DNA from: Rhizobium mesoamericanum STM3625
GTDB taxonomy: Bacteria > Pseudomonadota > Alphaproteobacteria > Rhizobiales > Rhizobiaceae
Direction: 5' to 3'
Assembly (NCBI RefSeq): GCF_000312665.1
Contig: NZ_HF536772.1
Location: 2,729,673-2,793,672, forward strand
Length of the DNA: 64,000 nucleotides
The position numbers and the translations under genes were made by a program. This document shows, piece by piece, positions 1 to 9,138 of this stretch. The notes beneath the pieces are model-generated. The model had not been told where the DNA came from. It saw only the letters and a program-made list of their open reading frames with translations, and did not search any database. Each line of letters opens with the position of its first letter. Within the stretch, counting starts at the first letter, position 1.

Positions 1-209
1 CACTCTGGAATGATCACGAAGAGTAATGAGTATTCCGTCGCAGGAGTGCGAGAAAGCGTTGAGATTCTCCCCCGTACGTATTCAAATTCATCGCATTCGC
101 CCGCGACCCCTGCAGATAGGATCGCCCGGTGCGGGCAGATGCTGGCTTTCGTCTTGTCACCTGTCCGCAGGTTGTTTCGTGTTGTCCCCGTTACCGATAC
201 GACACATTA

Positions 210-416
210 TCAATGTGACGTCGCCTTCCGGCTGGCCAAAAGCAGAATGTAGTCGTCTGCCGCATCCGCTATTGCCATTGCCACTTCCGCCGGCGCCCAC
301 CCCTTTTGCTGCGCATCACGGATGATCTGATGGAGTGCGGGCTCAACATCAGCACGGCAGTCGAGCAGACGTTGATCGTGAGTAGTGTCATTGCTAACGG
401 TCTGTAGATCAATCAT
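210..416 (-). CDS. Small hypothetical protein, 68 aa
   Basis: I do not recognise a function. The product is a short, mostly helical, acidic soluble protein with no signal peptide or membrane segment; its second half (ALHQIIRDAQQKGWAP, then an AVAMAIADAAD-like helix) has the look of the short uncharacterised proteins common in rhizobial genomes. The ATG is preceded on the minus strand by a purine-rich GAGAGGGG about eight bases upstream, which supports the start. It stands alone: nothing convincing lies on either side for several hundred bases, so context gives no hint of a role. It could be a chance ORF, but the ribosome site and amino-acid composition make a real gene more likely than not. 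Confidence 0.5.
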   Translation of the reverse strand: MIDLQTVSNDTTHDQRLLDCRADVEPALHQIIRDAQQKGWAPAEVAMAIADAADDYILLLASRKATSH

Positions 417-1170
417 GGCTAGAACCCCTCTCTCATGTGAAGGAAGCTACCATGACATAGATTGCAGGTTGAGCAAGCAAATGCTTAAAGAAAGGCGCGA
501 TTTCGTTGAGAATGAGCTTTTTCGATTACACATGCGACGTCGGCAAAACGATTTACGGCATAATCAACCTTTGAACCGTCATCCGAGCGCCGCCGTTCTT
601 GTGAGTTACCTGCGATGTCCACGTGCTTATGCCGGAGCAAAGTTGACTGCAATTGGTATTGATCGTACCCGGCTGATATGATGGACAGTATGGAAATTGG
701 TATGCATCGTTGCGGCGGTCAAAGAAGGTAACCTTCGCCGCCGGCCTCATGCGGCAGACTGGCCGCCTATATCGCTGAAAGATCTATGTGTCGAAAATGC
801 GCACTGGGAGGGCGTTACGCTGGATCAGCGTACTCGACAAAGCGTCGAGTGATTTTCTAAAAACGTCTGCTGGTTGTATTATCTTGACTCCACTGATTGT
901 TGTCGTCATTCGGCATCGTCGGACGGACGAAACCTGAAGAATTCTTTGCCGCCGCCTTTATGTTCAGTCGAATACATTTGTGTTGCGAAAGCAAACGGAT
1001 CGCCTATCTTTTCGCGGGGAATTGAGCCTGCGTACAGGCACTAACATTTGCGTCGCGAGCCTGTATTCAGCGAAGTCACGAACTCTCGTACGGAGTACCG
1101 CTTGACTCTCATAAATGGCCCAATTCTGCCCTGAGCGCTGACTTCGTAGTTTCTCTGGAGGGAAGATCAT
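417..1170. other. Stretch without a convincing gene
   Basis: The open frames here are short, rich in Arg, Cys and Ser, and lack ribosome sites, so I call none. The last 20 bases carry the ribosome site (CTGGAGGGA) of the YeaQ-like gene. I see no terminator, repeat or RNA gene. Confidence 0.5.
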
Positions 1171-1422
1171 ATGGAAGACGCAGGCGTAGGTTGGGTGGCC
1201 GCAATCATTATCGGCGGTATCGCCGGGTGGCTCGCGGAAAAGTTCATGCACAGCAATATGGGGCTGTTGATGAACATTATCTTGGGAGTTGTGGGCGCGA
1301 TCGTCGCCAATGCCATACTCTCGGGATTGGGAATCGTGCTTGCCGGCTGGCTGGGATATCTGGTTGCAGGTTTTGTCGGCGCTTGCCTGCTCATTGCTGT
1401 CGGGCGGGTCATCCGCCGCTAG
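1171..1422 (+). CDS. GlsB/YeaQ/YmgE-family stress-response membrane protein
   Basis: This is a tiny inner-membrane protein of the transglycosylase-associated (YeaQ/YmgE) family, members of which are induced by general stress; their biochemical role is unknown. Almost the whole 83-residue chain is three hydrophobic segments (about residues 7-24, 29-50 and 54-78), with the family's glycine-rich opening (GGIAGWLAEK), a central MNIILGVVGAIVAN segment and an Arg-rich end. Family length is about 80-90 residues, so it is complete. The ATG follows a clear GGAGGG ribosome site. It converges with the YqjD-like protein gene to its right, another stress-type membrane protein. Confidence 0.85.
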   Translation: MEDAGVGWVAAIIIGGIAGWLAEKFMHSNMGLLMNIILGVVGAIVANAILSGLGIVLAGWLGYLVAGFVGACLLIAVGRVIRR

Positions 1423-1424
1423 GC

Positions 1425-1460
1425 AACAAAAATCAAAGCCGGGTGCGAACGCGCCCGGCC
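1425..1460 (-). terminator. Probable intrinsic terminator of the YqjD-like gene
   Basis: On the minus strand a GCCGGG...CCCGGC hairpin is followed by TTTGATTTTT, just after the stop of the YqjD-like gene. The stem is short (6 bp, with possible extension) and the U-tract is interrupted, so strength is uncertain. Confidence 0.5.
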
Positions 1461-1485
1461 CTCGCCCGGTCACTGCCGGTCGATG

Positions 1486-1767
1486 TTATCGACGGCTCAT
1501 CAGTCCGAAAAGATAAGCAACACCGGCGGTCACGGCGACCGCGAAGATAGGCTCCTCTCTTATCCTTTCGCGCAAACGCTCCGTCATCACCGAGGCTTCG
1601 TCGGCGACGGCGGTTTTGGCACTTTGGCCAAGTGCCACCACACTTTCCGATAAGCGTGCGAGGTCTTCACGCAATGCGACGACTTGTGCGGAAAGATCGT
1701 CTGCCGCAATCTCCGCCTTCACGCGCGTGGTTGCGGACTGGGCGGAGGCGGTTTTCATATCGGCCAT
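1486..1767 (-). CDS. YqjD/ElaB-like (DUF883-type) membrane-anchored protein
   Basis: The 93-residue product has the layout of the YqjD/ElaB group: a polar N-terminal half, a long amphipathic helix or coiled coil (about residues 20-65, with regular Leu and Val spacing), an Arg/Glu-rich linker and a single C-terminal membrane segment (about residues 72-89) ending in SRR. Members in enterobacteria are stationary-phase proteins that tether ribosomes to the membrane; whether that holds here is inference. A longer in-frame reading exists, but the ATG chosen has a good ribosome site (AGGAGCAG) and opens with the family-like MADMKTASA. An EcfG-type promoter lies 31-56 bases upstream of this start codon, which fits a stress role. 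Confidence 0.75.
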   Translation of the reverse strand: MADMKTASAQSATTRVKAEIAADDLSAQVVALREDLARLSESVVALGQSAKTAVADEASVMTERLRERIREEPIFAVAVTAGVAYLFGLMSRR

Positions 1768-1797
1768 GGTCTGCTCCTCTTTTTCCGGATGCTGTTC

Positions 1798-1823
1798 AAC
1801 GAATTTATCCTGAGAAAGGTTCC
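1798..1823 (-). promoter_or_regulatory. EcfG (general stress sigma factor) type promoter
   Basis: On the minus strand the sequence reads GGAAC, 17 bases, CGTT, an exact match to the published EcfG/RpoE2 consensus of alphaproteobacteria (GGAAC-N16/17-CGTT). It points at the YqjD-like gene and leaves a short leader carrying that gene's ribosome site. Identification is by pattern only. Confidence 0.6.
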
Positions 1824-1983
1824 GATATCCGGCATCTTTTGCGGCGTAGGCGCTCACGCATGATAGCAGATATAGCGCAGATGTTTTCGCGCGATAACCC
1901 TTCATTTCCTGCCGGCTTTGTTCTAAGGAACGTCGAATGCTTTGCCCGCGAACGGGCGAATATAATGCGAGGTTTGCGTTTCG

Positions 1984-3876
1984 ATGTTCGATCTTCTGAG
2001 AAGAGCTGCTCACACTTGGGTTGCCAAGCTCCTCATGCTGCTTCTGGTTGCCTCTTTCGGCATATGGGGCGTGTCACGGTCGCTGATATCAGGTGGCAGC
2101 AGCACGACGGTCGTCAGCGTTGGAGACCAGCACGTCGGCGTCAACGAATTTCGTCTGGCTTATCAGCGGCAGGTGGCAAATCTCAGTCAGCAGTTCGGTA
2201 TGCGCCTGACGCCCGACCAGGCCCGTGCCTTTGGCGTTGAGCAGCAGGTGCTGGCACAGCTCGTCGCCGGCGCGTCACTCGATCAGCTGGCAGACGACAT
2301 GAATCTCGGCCTGTCGCAGGATCGGCTTGCGCAGTTGATTGGTGACGATCCGGCCTTCAAGGCGGTCAACGGCCAGTTCGACCGCACGCTCTTTACGTCG
2401 CGGCTCCGCAATGCCGGCATCCGCGAGGATGACTACATTAAGGAGCGCAGCAAGGTTGCCGTGCGCAGCCAGATCGTCGATGCCGTCTCGAACGGTTTCA
2501 CCGCGCCGAAGACCCTCGTCGACGCGCTCAAGCTCCACCGCCTGGAAAGCCGCGGCATCGACTACCTACTGCTGACCAATGCCAATATCGAGCCGATCAA
2601 GGCGCCTGCTGAGGATGTGCTCACCAAGTGGTTCGAAGGCGCCAAGACGCGCTACCGTGCACCGGAATACCGCAAGATCGCATTCCTCAAGCTTCAGCCT
2701 GAGGATATCGCCGATGCCGCCTCTGTCACGGATGATCAGATCCGCGAGGATTTCGAAAAGCGCAAGGACAGCTTCCGCACGCCCGAGACCCGCACGATCG
2801 AGCAGCTGACTTTCCAGAACAAGGACCTTGCCAATGCCGCGGTCGCGGCTCTGAAGACCGGCACGACGTTCGACCAGCTGGTGGCCGATCAGGGCAAGAC
2901 GGCAACTGACGTATTCCTGGGCGATTTTGCCAAGGACAAGGTTCCGGACCAGGCTATTGCCGATGCTGCCTTCGCAGTATCCAGGAACGGTGGAACGACG
3001 CCTGTCGTCGACGGTACGTTCGGCCCGGTCATTGTCCGCGTCAGCAACATCAAGCCCGAGAGTGTGAAGAGCCTTGACGAGGTCAAGGAAGAGATCCGCA
3101 AGCAGTTGGCCGTTTCCAACGCTTCGCAAGAACTTATCAACGTACACGATCAGATTGAGGATCTGCGCGCCTCCGGCTCGACGCTGGAGCAGATTGCTGA
3201 GCAGCTTAAGCTTAAGGCAGTCGTAGTCGATGCCGTTGACGCCACTGGTCTCGACAAGGATGGTAACGAGGTCAAGGATATTCCGGCAAAGCAGCAGGTT
3301 CTTGGCGCGGCCTTCAGAACCGACGCCGGCGCGGACGCCCCTTCCCTGTCGATCGGAACCGACGGCTATCTCTGGTTTGACGTCCGGGAGGTAATTCCGG
3401 AGCGTGATCGGCCGCTGAGCGAAGTGCACGATAAGGTCGTCGCCGACTGGACCGCCGAACAGCAGAAGCTCGAACTTGCCAAGAAGGCCGAGGAACTGAG
3501 AGAGCAGGCCCAGAAGGGTACGTCGCTTGCCGATATCGCCGCACCGCTTGGCATGACGGTCGAAAGCAAGAGTGGTATCACCCGAGGCACGGAGGACGCT
3601 GTTCTTGGCCGAGCAGGCGTCAACGCCGCATTCTCCGGCCCGATCAACACGGTTGCCAATGCCGTTGGCGGCGACCCGACGACGCAGATCCTTCTCAAGG
3701 TCACGGAGGTGAACACGGAACCGACGGGTGACGTGCTCAACAACCAGGATCAGCAGATCACGGCAGCGGCAAACGCCGCTGGCGACGACATTCTCGATCA
3801 GATGGTCAACCTGCTGCAAACGCAGTACGGCGCATCGATCAATCAGTCTCTCGCCGATCAGGCGGCAGTCCGCTAA
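1984..3876 (+). CDS. ppiD: Peptidyl-prolyl cis-trans isomerase, PpiD/SurA-N type
   Basis: This membrane-anchored periplasmic folding factor has a short cytoplasmic start (MFDLLRRAA), one membrane segment (about residues 15-33), a SurA-like N-terminal chaperone region (about 40-170), a parvulin-type rotamase region (about 260-365) and a further C-terminal chaperone-like region. At 630 residues it matches the family's usual length. PpiD-type proteins assist outer-membrane and secreted proteins as they leave the Sec channel. The start agrees with the family N-terminus, although no strong ribosome site is visible. It leads a five-gene plus-strand operon: trpD follows after 15 bases. The rotamase region is divergent, so chaperone activity may matter more than isomerase activity (inference). 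Confidence 0.9.
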   Translation: MFDLLRRAAHTWVAKLLMLLLVASFGIWGVSRSLISGGSSTTVVSVGDQHVGVNEFRLAYQRQVANLSQQFGMRLTPDQARAFGVEQQVLAQLVAGASLDQLADDMNLGLSQDRLAQLIGDDPAFKAVNGQFDRTLFTSRLRNAGIREDDYIKERSKVAVRSQIVDAVSNGFTAPKTLVDALKLHRLESRGIDYLLLTNANIEPIKAPAEDVLTKWFEGAKTRYRAPEYRKIAFLKLQPEDIADAASVTDDQIREDFEKRKDSFRTPETRTIEQLTFQNKDLANAAVAALKTGTTFDQLVADQGKTATDVFLGDFAKDKVPDQAIADAAFAVSRNGGTTPVVDGTFGPVIVRVSNIKPESVKSLDEVKEEIRKQLAVSNASQELINVHDQIEDLRASGSTLEQIAEQLKLKAVVVDAVDATGLDKDGNEVKDIPAKQQVLGAAFRTDAGADAPSLSIGTDGYLWFDVREVIPERDRPLSEVHDKVVADWTAEQQKLELAKKAEELREQAQKGTSLADIAAPLGMTVESKSGITRGTEDAVLGRAGVNAAFSGPINTVANAVGGDPTTQILLKVTEVNTEPTGDVLNNQDQQITAAANAAGDDILDQMVNLLQTQYGASINQSLADQAAVR

Positions 3877-3891
3877 GGGGAACACAAGCGC

Positions 3892-4908
3892 ATGACCGAT
3901 CTGAAGCCGCTTTTGGCGAAGGCTGCGAGCCGCGAGCCGCTGACACGTGAGGAGGCCCGCGAGGCCTTCGACATTCTGATGTCCGGTCAGGCGACCCCTT
4001 CGCAGATCGGCGGCTTCCTGATGGCTTTGCGCGTCCGCGGGGAAACAGTCGACGAGATTGTCGGCGCTGTTACTACGATGCGCTCCAAGATGCTGACCGT
4101 CGACGCGCCGGCTGATGCCATCGACATCGTCGGAACTGGTGGCGACGCGAGCGGGACCTACAATATCTCTACGCTAGCCGCCCTTATCGTCGCCGGCGCT
4201 GGCGTACCTGTGGCAAAGCATGGCAATCGAGCCCTGAGCTCGAAATCGGGTGCAGCCGACAGCCTCGCCGCTCTCGGCGTCAAGCTGGATGTCACCCCTG
4301 AGGTGATCTCGCGCTGTATTCGCGAGGCTGGTGTGGGTTTCATGTTCGCCCAGCAACATCATTCCGCCATGCGTCACGTTGGGCCTACGCGCGTCGAGCT
4401 CGGTACGCGTACCATCTTCAATCTGCTTGGCCCCCTCTCCAATCCAGCAGGTGTCCGCCGCCAGTTGCTTGGCGTCTACGCGCCGCAGTGGGTCGTTCCA
4501 ATTGCCGAGGTGATGCGCGATCTCGGCTCGGAAAGCGTGTGGGTCGTCCATGGCAACGGCCTCGACGAGATCACCACAACAGGAAAGACGAGCGTCGCGG
4601 CACTTGAGGGCGGTAAGATCCGAACCTTCGAACTGTCTCCCGCAGATTTCGGCCTTGAGCCTTGCCGATTAGAGGCCATCAAGGGCGGCGATGGTGTGGT
4701 GAATGCGGCGGCCCTGCGCGACGTGTTGAGCGGTGCAAGGAACGCTTACCGTGATATCGCCCTTGCCAATGCGGCAGCATCGTTGGTGATCTCAGGCAAA
4801 GCTGAGATGCTCGAGGATGGCATGCGGCTTGCAATGCAGTCCCTGGACAGCGGTGCGACGGCGGCAGCCCTTGATAAACTCGTCGCCGTGTCGAATGACA
4901 TCGACTAG
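3892..4908 (+). CDS. trpD: Anthranilate phosphoribosyltransferase
   Basis: It transfers the phosphoribosyl group of PRPP to anthranilate, the second committed step of tryptophan synthesis, in the cytoplasm. The 338-residue chain has the family's PRPP- and anthranilate-binding signatures: GTGGD at residues 81-85, [12 protein letters not shown] at 109-120 and, further on, the NLLGPLSNP block. Length is normal. AAGGGG lies about 13 bases before the ATG; the start fits the family. It sits between ppiD (15-base gap) and trpC (9-base gap), so the three are almost certainly co-transcribed; trpE and trpG are not in this window, as expected for the split trp genes of rhizobia. Confidence 0.97.
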   Translation: MTDLKPLLAKAASREPLTREEAREAFDILMSGQATPSQIGGFLMALRVRGETVDEIVGAVTTMRSKMLTVDAPADAIDIVGTGGDASGTYNISTLAALIVAGAGVPVAKHGNRALSSKSGAADSLAALGVKLDVTPEVISRCIREAGVGFMFAQQHHSAMRHVGPTRVELGTRTIFNLLGPLSNPAGVRRQLLGVYAPQWVVPIAEVMRDLGSESVWVVHGNGLDEITTTGKTSVAALEGGKIRTFELSPADFGLEPCRLEAIKGGDGVVNAAALRDVLSGARNAYRDIALANAAASLVISGKAEMLEDGMRLAMQSLDSGATAAALDKLVAVSNDID

Positions 4909-4917
4909 GATAGATCC

Positions 4918-5730
4918 ATGACCGATATCCTGAAGAAGATCGAACTCTACAAGCGGGAAGAGATCGCTGCCGCAAAGACGAAGGTTTCGCTGGCCGATCT
5001 AAAGGCGATGCAGGCGGATCAATCGGCGCCCCGCGGCTTTTACCGGTCGCTCCTTGCGAAACGCGAGGCAGGCCAGTACGGCTTGATCGCCGAGATCAAG
5101 AAGGCCAGTCCCTCCAAAGGACTGATCAGACCCGACTTCGATCCGCCTTCGCTGGCAAGGGCATATGAACTTGGAGGCGCGGCATGTCTATCGGTACTAA
5201 CTGACACACCAAGCTTCCAAGGCGCGCCGGAATTTCTGATGGCAGCGCGCGCGGCGTGTTCGCTGCCGGCACTGCGTAAGGATTTCATGTTCGAGACCTA
5301 CCAGGTGCAGGAAGCGCGCGCCTGGGGCGCCGATTGCATTCTGCTGATCATGGCCTCGCTGTCGGATGATGATGCCAAGCGCCTGGAGGATGAAGCTTTT
5401 GGACTAGGCATGGATGTGCTGGCGGAAGTCCACGATGCCGAGGAGATGGAGCGTGCGCTGAAACTCACCTCCCCGCTCGTGGGCATCAATAATCGCAATC
5501 TGCGGACGTTCGAAGTCGGCCTCGAGGTTAGCGAGAAGCTCGCGCCGATGGTTCCTGGGGATCGTCTGCTGGTGGGCGAAAGCGGCATTTTCACGAATGC
5601 GGATTGCAGGCGCCTGCAGGCAGTCGGCATCAACACCTTCCTGGTTGGCGAGAGCCTGATGCGCAAGGAAGACGTTACAGCGGCCACGCGCGCACTGCTC
5701 TTTGCCGAAGCCGCTCAGGCGGCCGAGTGA
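4918..5730 (+). CDS. trpC: Indole-3-glycerol phosphate synthase
   Basis: A TIM-barrel enzyme that closes the indole ring from CdRP, the fourth step of tryptophan synthesis. Visible signatures are [10 protein letters not shown] (residues 59-68, with the catalytic Lys region), LRKDFM (119-124), GINNRNL and the phosphate-binding ESGI near the C-terminus. It is 270 residues long, normal for a stand-alone bacterial TrpC; it is not fused to TrpF. The ATG follows the trpD stop by nine bases and moaC begins one base after its stop, so translation is probably coupled along the operon. Confidence 0.97.
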   Translation: MTDILKKIELYKREEIAAAKTKVSLADLKAMQADQSAPRGFYRSLLAKREAGQYGLIAEIKKASPSKGLIRPDFDPPSLARAYELGGAACLSVLTDTPSFQGAPEFLMAARAACSLPALRKDFMFETYQVQEARAWGADCILLIMASLSDDDAKRLEDEAFGLGMDVLAEVHDAEEMERALKLTSPLVGINNRNLRTFEVGLEVSEKLAPMVPGDRLLVGESGIFTNADCRRLQAVGINTFLVGESLMRKEDVTAATRALLFAEAAQAAE

Positions 5731-5731
5731 T

Positions 5732-6232
5732 ATGAGCGGCGGCCAACCTGGTCTCACTCACATTGACGCCTCCGGAGAGGCGCACATGGTCGATGTCGGC
5801 GACAAGGTGGAGACCACAAGGGTTGCGACAGCCGAAGGCCATGTGCGGATGGCGGCGGAAACGCTAGATCTCATTCGGGCCGGCAACGCGAAAAAGGGTG
5901 ACGTGATCGGCACGGCCCGCCTTGCGGGGATCATGGCGGCCAAGCAGACGAGCAATCTCATCCCGCTTTGCCATCCCTTGATGCTGACGAACGTTTCGGT
6001 CGATATCAGGGAGGATGCCAACCTGCCCGGCTTGCGTGTTACTGCAACGGCGAAGCTAACGGGCAAGACCGGCGTGGAAATGGAAGCCTTGACAGCCGTT
6101 TCCGTTACCTGCCTGACGATATACGACATGGCCAAGGCTGCCGATAAGGCTATGGAAATCGGGGGCATCCGGCTGCTCGAAAAATCGGGCGGCAAGTCTG
6201 GAGCCTTTCGTCATCCGGAGCACGGCAAATGA
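5732..6232 (+). CDS. moaC: Cyclic pyranopterin monophosphate synthase
   Basis: MoaC works with MoaA on the first step of molybdenum cofactor synthesis, turning the rearranged GTP derivative into cyclic pyranopterin monophosphate. The 166-residue product shows the family core: [11 protein letters not shown] around residues 76-86, then [15 protein letters not shown] and the DMAKAADK helix that carries active-site residues. An upstream in-frame start inside trpC is possible, but the ATG one base after the trpC stop gives the usual family N-terminus ([15 protein letters not shown]). The end overlaps moeA by four bases (ATGA), a sign of coupled translation. Confidence 0.97.
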   Translation: MSGGQPGLTHIDASGEAHMVDVGDKVETTRVATAEGHVRMAAETLDLIRAGNAKKGDVIGTARLAGIMAAKQTSNLIPLCHPLMLTNVSVDIREDANLPGLRVTATAKLTGKTGVEMEALTAVSVTCLTIYDMAKAADKAMEIGGIRLLEKSGGKSGAFRHPEHGK

Positions 6233-7452
6233 GCATGCTGCCCGTTGCCGAGGCGCAGGATCGCCTTCTTTCGCGTGCAAAACCGGTTCGGACGATCGAA
6301 ACTGTTGCTTTGCCGGAGGCCGAGGGCCGTGTACTGGCAGCTGACGTTAAAGCGAAATTGACCCAACCGCCTTTCGACGCGTCGGCGATGGACGGGTATG
6401 CGCTGCGCCGCGACGACGCCCCGGAACCTGGCGCCAAGCTGCGGCTGATCGGCACTTCCTCCGCAGGCCATGGGTTTGAGGGTGTCATCGGCAAGGGTGA
6501 GACTGTTCGGATCTTCACCGGTGCCCCGGTTCCGTCGGGCGCCGATAGCGTGTTGCTGCAGGAGGATACAGAGAAGATCGAAGGCGGCATCTGCACCACA
6601 TTTCCAGTTCGCCTTGGCCAGCACATCCGACCGCGCGGGCAGGACTTTGTTGAAGGCGAAGTGGTGCTTAAGGCGGGGACCGCATTGGACTTTTCCCGCC
6701 TAACCGTGGCGGCTGGAATGAACCACGGCACCCTTGAGGTCTGGCGCAAGCCGGTGGTCGCGTTGCTTGCGACCGGCGACGAATTGTTGCCGCCCGGAAG
6801 CTTGCCAGGTCCCGCGCAGATCATTGCATCGAGCACCTTCGGGATCGCTGCCCTTGCGCGCAAGGCTGGAGCCGAGGTTTTCGATCTCGGGATCGTGCCC
6901 GACGACAAGGCGGCGATTTCGGCGGCGATTGGGCGCGCAATGCAGGCCGAGGTCGATGTTATTGTGACGCTCGGCGGGGCTTCGGTCGGCGACCACGATC
7001 TGGTACAGGCGACGCTCCTGGGGTCGGGTATGAAGCTCGATTTCTGGCGCATTGCGATGCGGCCGGGCAAACCCTTGATGGTGGGTAGCCTCGGCGAAGT
7101 GCATGTCCTTGGCTTGCCCGGAAACCCCGTATCGAGCCTGGTCTGCGGGCTATTGTTCCTGGAGCCGTTGATCCGCAAGCTGGCCTCGTTTCCGCCGGTC
7201 AGACGCAATGCGACTGTCGAGGCGGCTGCGACCCTTCGTGCGAACGACCAGCGGCAGGACTATGTCCGCGCCACACTGTCGCGATCGTCATCTGGCGTGT
7301 TGGCGGCAAAGCCCTTCGTCAAGCAGGATTCGTCGATGATGAAGATATTCGCCGAGGCAGACTGCTTGATCGTTCGACCGCCTTATGCACCGGAACTCCG
7401 TGCGGGTAGTCCCTGCCCGGTGATGTTGCTAAGGCCCGATCTTCTCGACTGA
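6229..7452 (+). CDS. moeA: Molybdopterin molybdenumtransferase
   Basis: MoeA inserts molybdate into adenylylated molybdopterin, the last general step of cofactor synthesis. Expected motifs are present in order: [12 protein letters not shown] in domain II near residue 45, TGDEL opening the MoCF-like domain, GGASVGDHD, and GLPGNPVSS, followed by a small C-terminal beta domain. At 407 residues it is full length. It is the last gene of the ppiD-trpD-trpC-moaC-moeA unit. In Brucella and rhizobia the gene expected next is lexA, which is absent here; a gene-free stretch and oppositely oriented genes follow instead. Confidence 0.96.
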   Translation: MSMLPVAEAQDRLLSRAKPVRTIETVALPEAEGRVLAADVKAKLTQPPFDASAMDGYALRRDDAPEPGAKLRLIGTSSAGHGFEGVIGKGETVRIFTGAPVPSGADSVLLQEDTEKIEGGICTTFPVRLGQHIRPRGQDFVEGEVVLKAGTALDFSRLTVAAGMNHGTLEVWRKPVVALLATGDELLPPGSLPGPAQIIASSTFGIAALARKAGAEVFDLGIVPDDKAAISAAIGRAMQAEVDVIVTLGGASVGDHDLVQATLLGSGMKLDFWRIAMRPGKPLMVGSLGEVHVLGLPGNPVSSLVCGLLFLEPLIRKLASFPPVRRNATVEAAATLRANDQRQDYVRATLSRSSSGVLAAKPFVKQDSSMMKIFAEADCLIVRPPYAPELRAGSPCPVMLLRPDLLD

Positions 7453-7934
7453 CGCCGTTGAGCCTCATTTGCGCTACTGAGTATTTTCCTGAGAACAGAA
7501 GCTGGATTGAGATCACGACGGAGGCGGGACATAGGTGCCTTGCTCCCGGCATGACGCCGACATTCATGGAGGGTGCGTTCTCATTCTGTGTGACATCTGA
7601 CGAGGATGTCGGTCGGCCTGCGGGGCCTGATCCACTCGCCTGGTTTTCGCGAGCGCGAAGGAATCTCCGGATCTTCTCCAAGCGTTGCTTCCGTGTTGGC
7701 CGGCAACTCTCCAGTGCAACATGGCAGTTGCTTGCCATCACGATCGCGGCCGCCGTCAGGCCAACACCGTCCAGCGACGAAGAAACTTCGAGGACGATCC
7801 CCGTCGCATCGACGTGTCGCAATTGAAGCCGGGCCCGCACACGGCGGTTTTCATCCCTGCAGCCATGGCGGGTGTTGCGCTCGAGGTCTTGCTGAAGCTG
7901 CAAGAAACGTTCGTCGAACGAGCGCCCTCTTTGA
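7453..7934. other. Gene-free gap after moeA
   Basis: Several overlapping open frames exist on both strands, none with a ribosome site or recognisable motif. The most protein-like piece on the plus strand (ending around 7957, with DVSQLKPGPHTAVFIPA) may be debris of a lost gene. No lexA-like sequence and no clear terminator are visible. Confidence 0.45.
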
Positions 7935-8630
7935 TCAATCGGACTCGACTAGAGTGAACACCCCGCCGATCGATCCCTGCCCGGTCGAACCGTCGCCGAA
8001 ATCGGGAACAGCGTATTCAGCCACCAGCCTTAGGGCTGCAAGTGGCAGCGCCTTCCTGCGTGGATCTCCGATTAGCACGTCAATGCCTGCCTTGCGGCTG
8101 GCAACAAGGAACGGCAAAACCCGCGCTGCCAGCTGGGCATCGTAGAAGACGTCCCCCGCAACAACGACATCGACATCCGGTGGGGCGCCGTTGAGGACAT
8201 CTCCGCTCGTCACTTCGATTGCGACCCCGTTCGCTTCCGCGTTGAGACTGATTGCGGCAATGGCGTTGGTATCGATCTCCGCGGCAAGTACGCGGGATGC
8301 TCCGCACTTTCGAACTACGATCCCGACGATACCGGAGCCTGCGCCGAGATCGAGGACGCGGCGACCGCGGACAATGTCCGGATGATTCAGAATGTGCCGA
8401 GCAAGCAGCGTTCCTCCCGCCCAGCTGTACGCCCAGTACGGCGGCGCGTCATCCATATCATTGGATCGTAAGCGCGACAGCCCACTGCCGGGATGAGCCG
8501 TATAGAGGACGATCTCCGACAGGCCGGGTGCTGGTTTTAGGTGAAGGTTTTGGCAGATAAAGGCGCGGACATCTCGTCGGGGGAAAGCATCGCGATTTGG
8601 CCTATCCTCACGATGGTGCTTTCCACTCAT
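7935..8630 (-). CDS. Class I SAM methyltransferase, ETF-beta lysine methyltransferase (METTL20) like
   Basis: The product is a 231-residue Rossmann-fold methyltransferase. It shows PPYWAYSWAGG at residues 63-73, then the SAM-binding DLGAGSG at 94-100, an acidic AAEID end of strand beta-2 and VAGDVFYD as motif post-II. The aromatic PPYWAYSWAGG block in front of motif I is characteristic of the METTL20/PrmA-related group; METTL20 methylates lysines of electron-transfer flavoprotein beta, and an active Agrobacterium homologue has been reported. Substrate here is inferred. A TTG start seven codons upstream is possible, but the ATG used has a better ribosome site (GGAAG). It lies 17 bases after an acetyltransferase gene on the same strand, so the two are probably co-transcribed. 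Confidence 0.75.
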   Translation of the reverse strand: MSGKHHREDRPNRDAFPRRDVRAFICQNLHLKPAPGLSEIVLYTAHPGSGLSRLRSNDMDDAPPYWAYSWAGGTLLARHILNHPDIVRGRRVLDLGAGSGIVGIVVRKCGASRVLAAEIDTNAIAAISLNAEANGVAIEVTSGDVLNGAPPDVDVVVAGDVFYDAQLAARVLPFLVASRKAGIDVLIGDPRRKALPLAALRLVAEYAVPDFGDGSTGQGSIGGVFTLVESD

Positions 8631-8647
8631 TTCTTCCGTTCGACCAA

Positions 8648-9079
8648 TCAATAGTTTTTCATCGCCAGATGTGGCATGCCGCCATCGAGGAACTCGTCAC
8701 CGAAGGCTACAAACCCGAAGCGTTCGTAAAGTGCTATTTTATCGCTTTGTGCCGTGAGGTAAAATCGGTTCTCACGGGCGGATTGGTGCTCCTTCATCGC
8801 ATACGTCAACATCGCGCTCGCGACACCATGTCCGCGCCATGCCTTGCCTACCGCGACGCGACCGATCTTCACATGCTCGTTCGTATGGATGATGCGAAGC
8901 GTCCCGCAGACCTCGCCGCCTGCAACGGCGACGATATGATGCGCCGTCAGGTCAAACGCATCAAACTCTTCATCGTCAGGAACATTCTGTTCGGCGATGA
9001 AGACCGCACGTCGGAGCTTGAAAGCTTCGTTGCAAAGGGTACTGAAAATAGGAACCGTCAAGACGATGGTATCGGCCAT
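8648..9079 (-). CDS. GNAT-family N-acetyltransferase
   Basis: A 143-residue single-domain acetyltransferase of the GNAT fold. The N-terminal half carries an RRAVFIAEQNVP segment typical of the ElaA/YjcF-like group, followed by beta-4 (IGRVAVGKAWRG) and the acetyl-CoA pyrophosphate loop RGHGVASAML, then YERFGFVAFGDEFLDGG near the end. The acceptor substrate cannot be told from sequence. It is upstream of, and on the same strand as, the METTL20-like methyltransferase, so both may act in small-molecule or protein modification, but this is only context. Confidence 0.85.
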   Translation of the reverse strand: MADTIVLTVPIFSTLCNEAFKLRRAVFIAEQNVPDDEEFDAFDLTAHHIVAVAGGEVCGTLRIIHTNEHVKIGRVAVGKAWRGHGVASAMLTYAMKEHQSARENRFYLTAQSDKIALYERFGFVAFGDEFLDGGMPHLAMKNY

Positions 9080-9138
9080 TATCCTTTCCCCCTGTCTCTA
9101 GCGGTGACGTAGTAGCTGCGCCGCCGGCGGGATGACTG

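Noticed and set aside
964..1473. Minus-strand 169-aa frame across the YeaQ-like gene
   Set aside because: Lies opposite a well-supported membrane-protein gene and shows no family features.
1930..1960. Second EcfG-like site (GGAAC near ppiD)
   Set aside because: GGAAC is present but the -10 element reads CGAA rather than CGTT at the right spacing.
2566..3885. Minus-strand 439-aa frame antisense to ppiD
   Set aside because: Leu/Arg-rich shadow with no domain or ribosome site; the plus-strand protein is clear.
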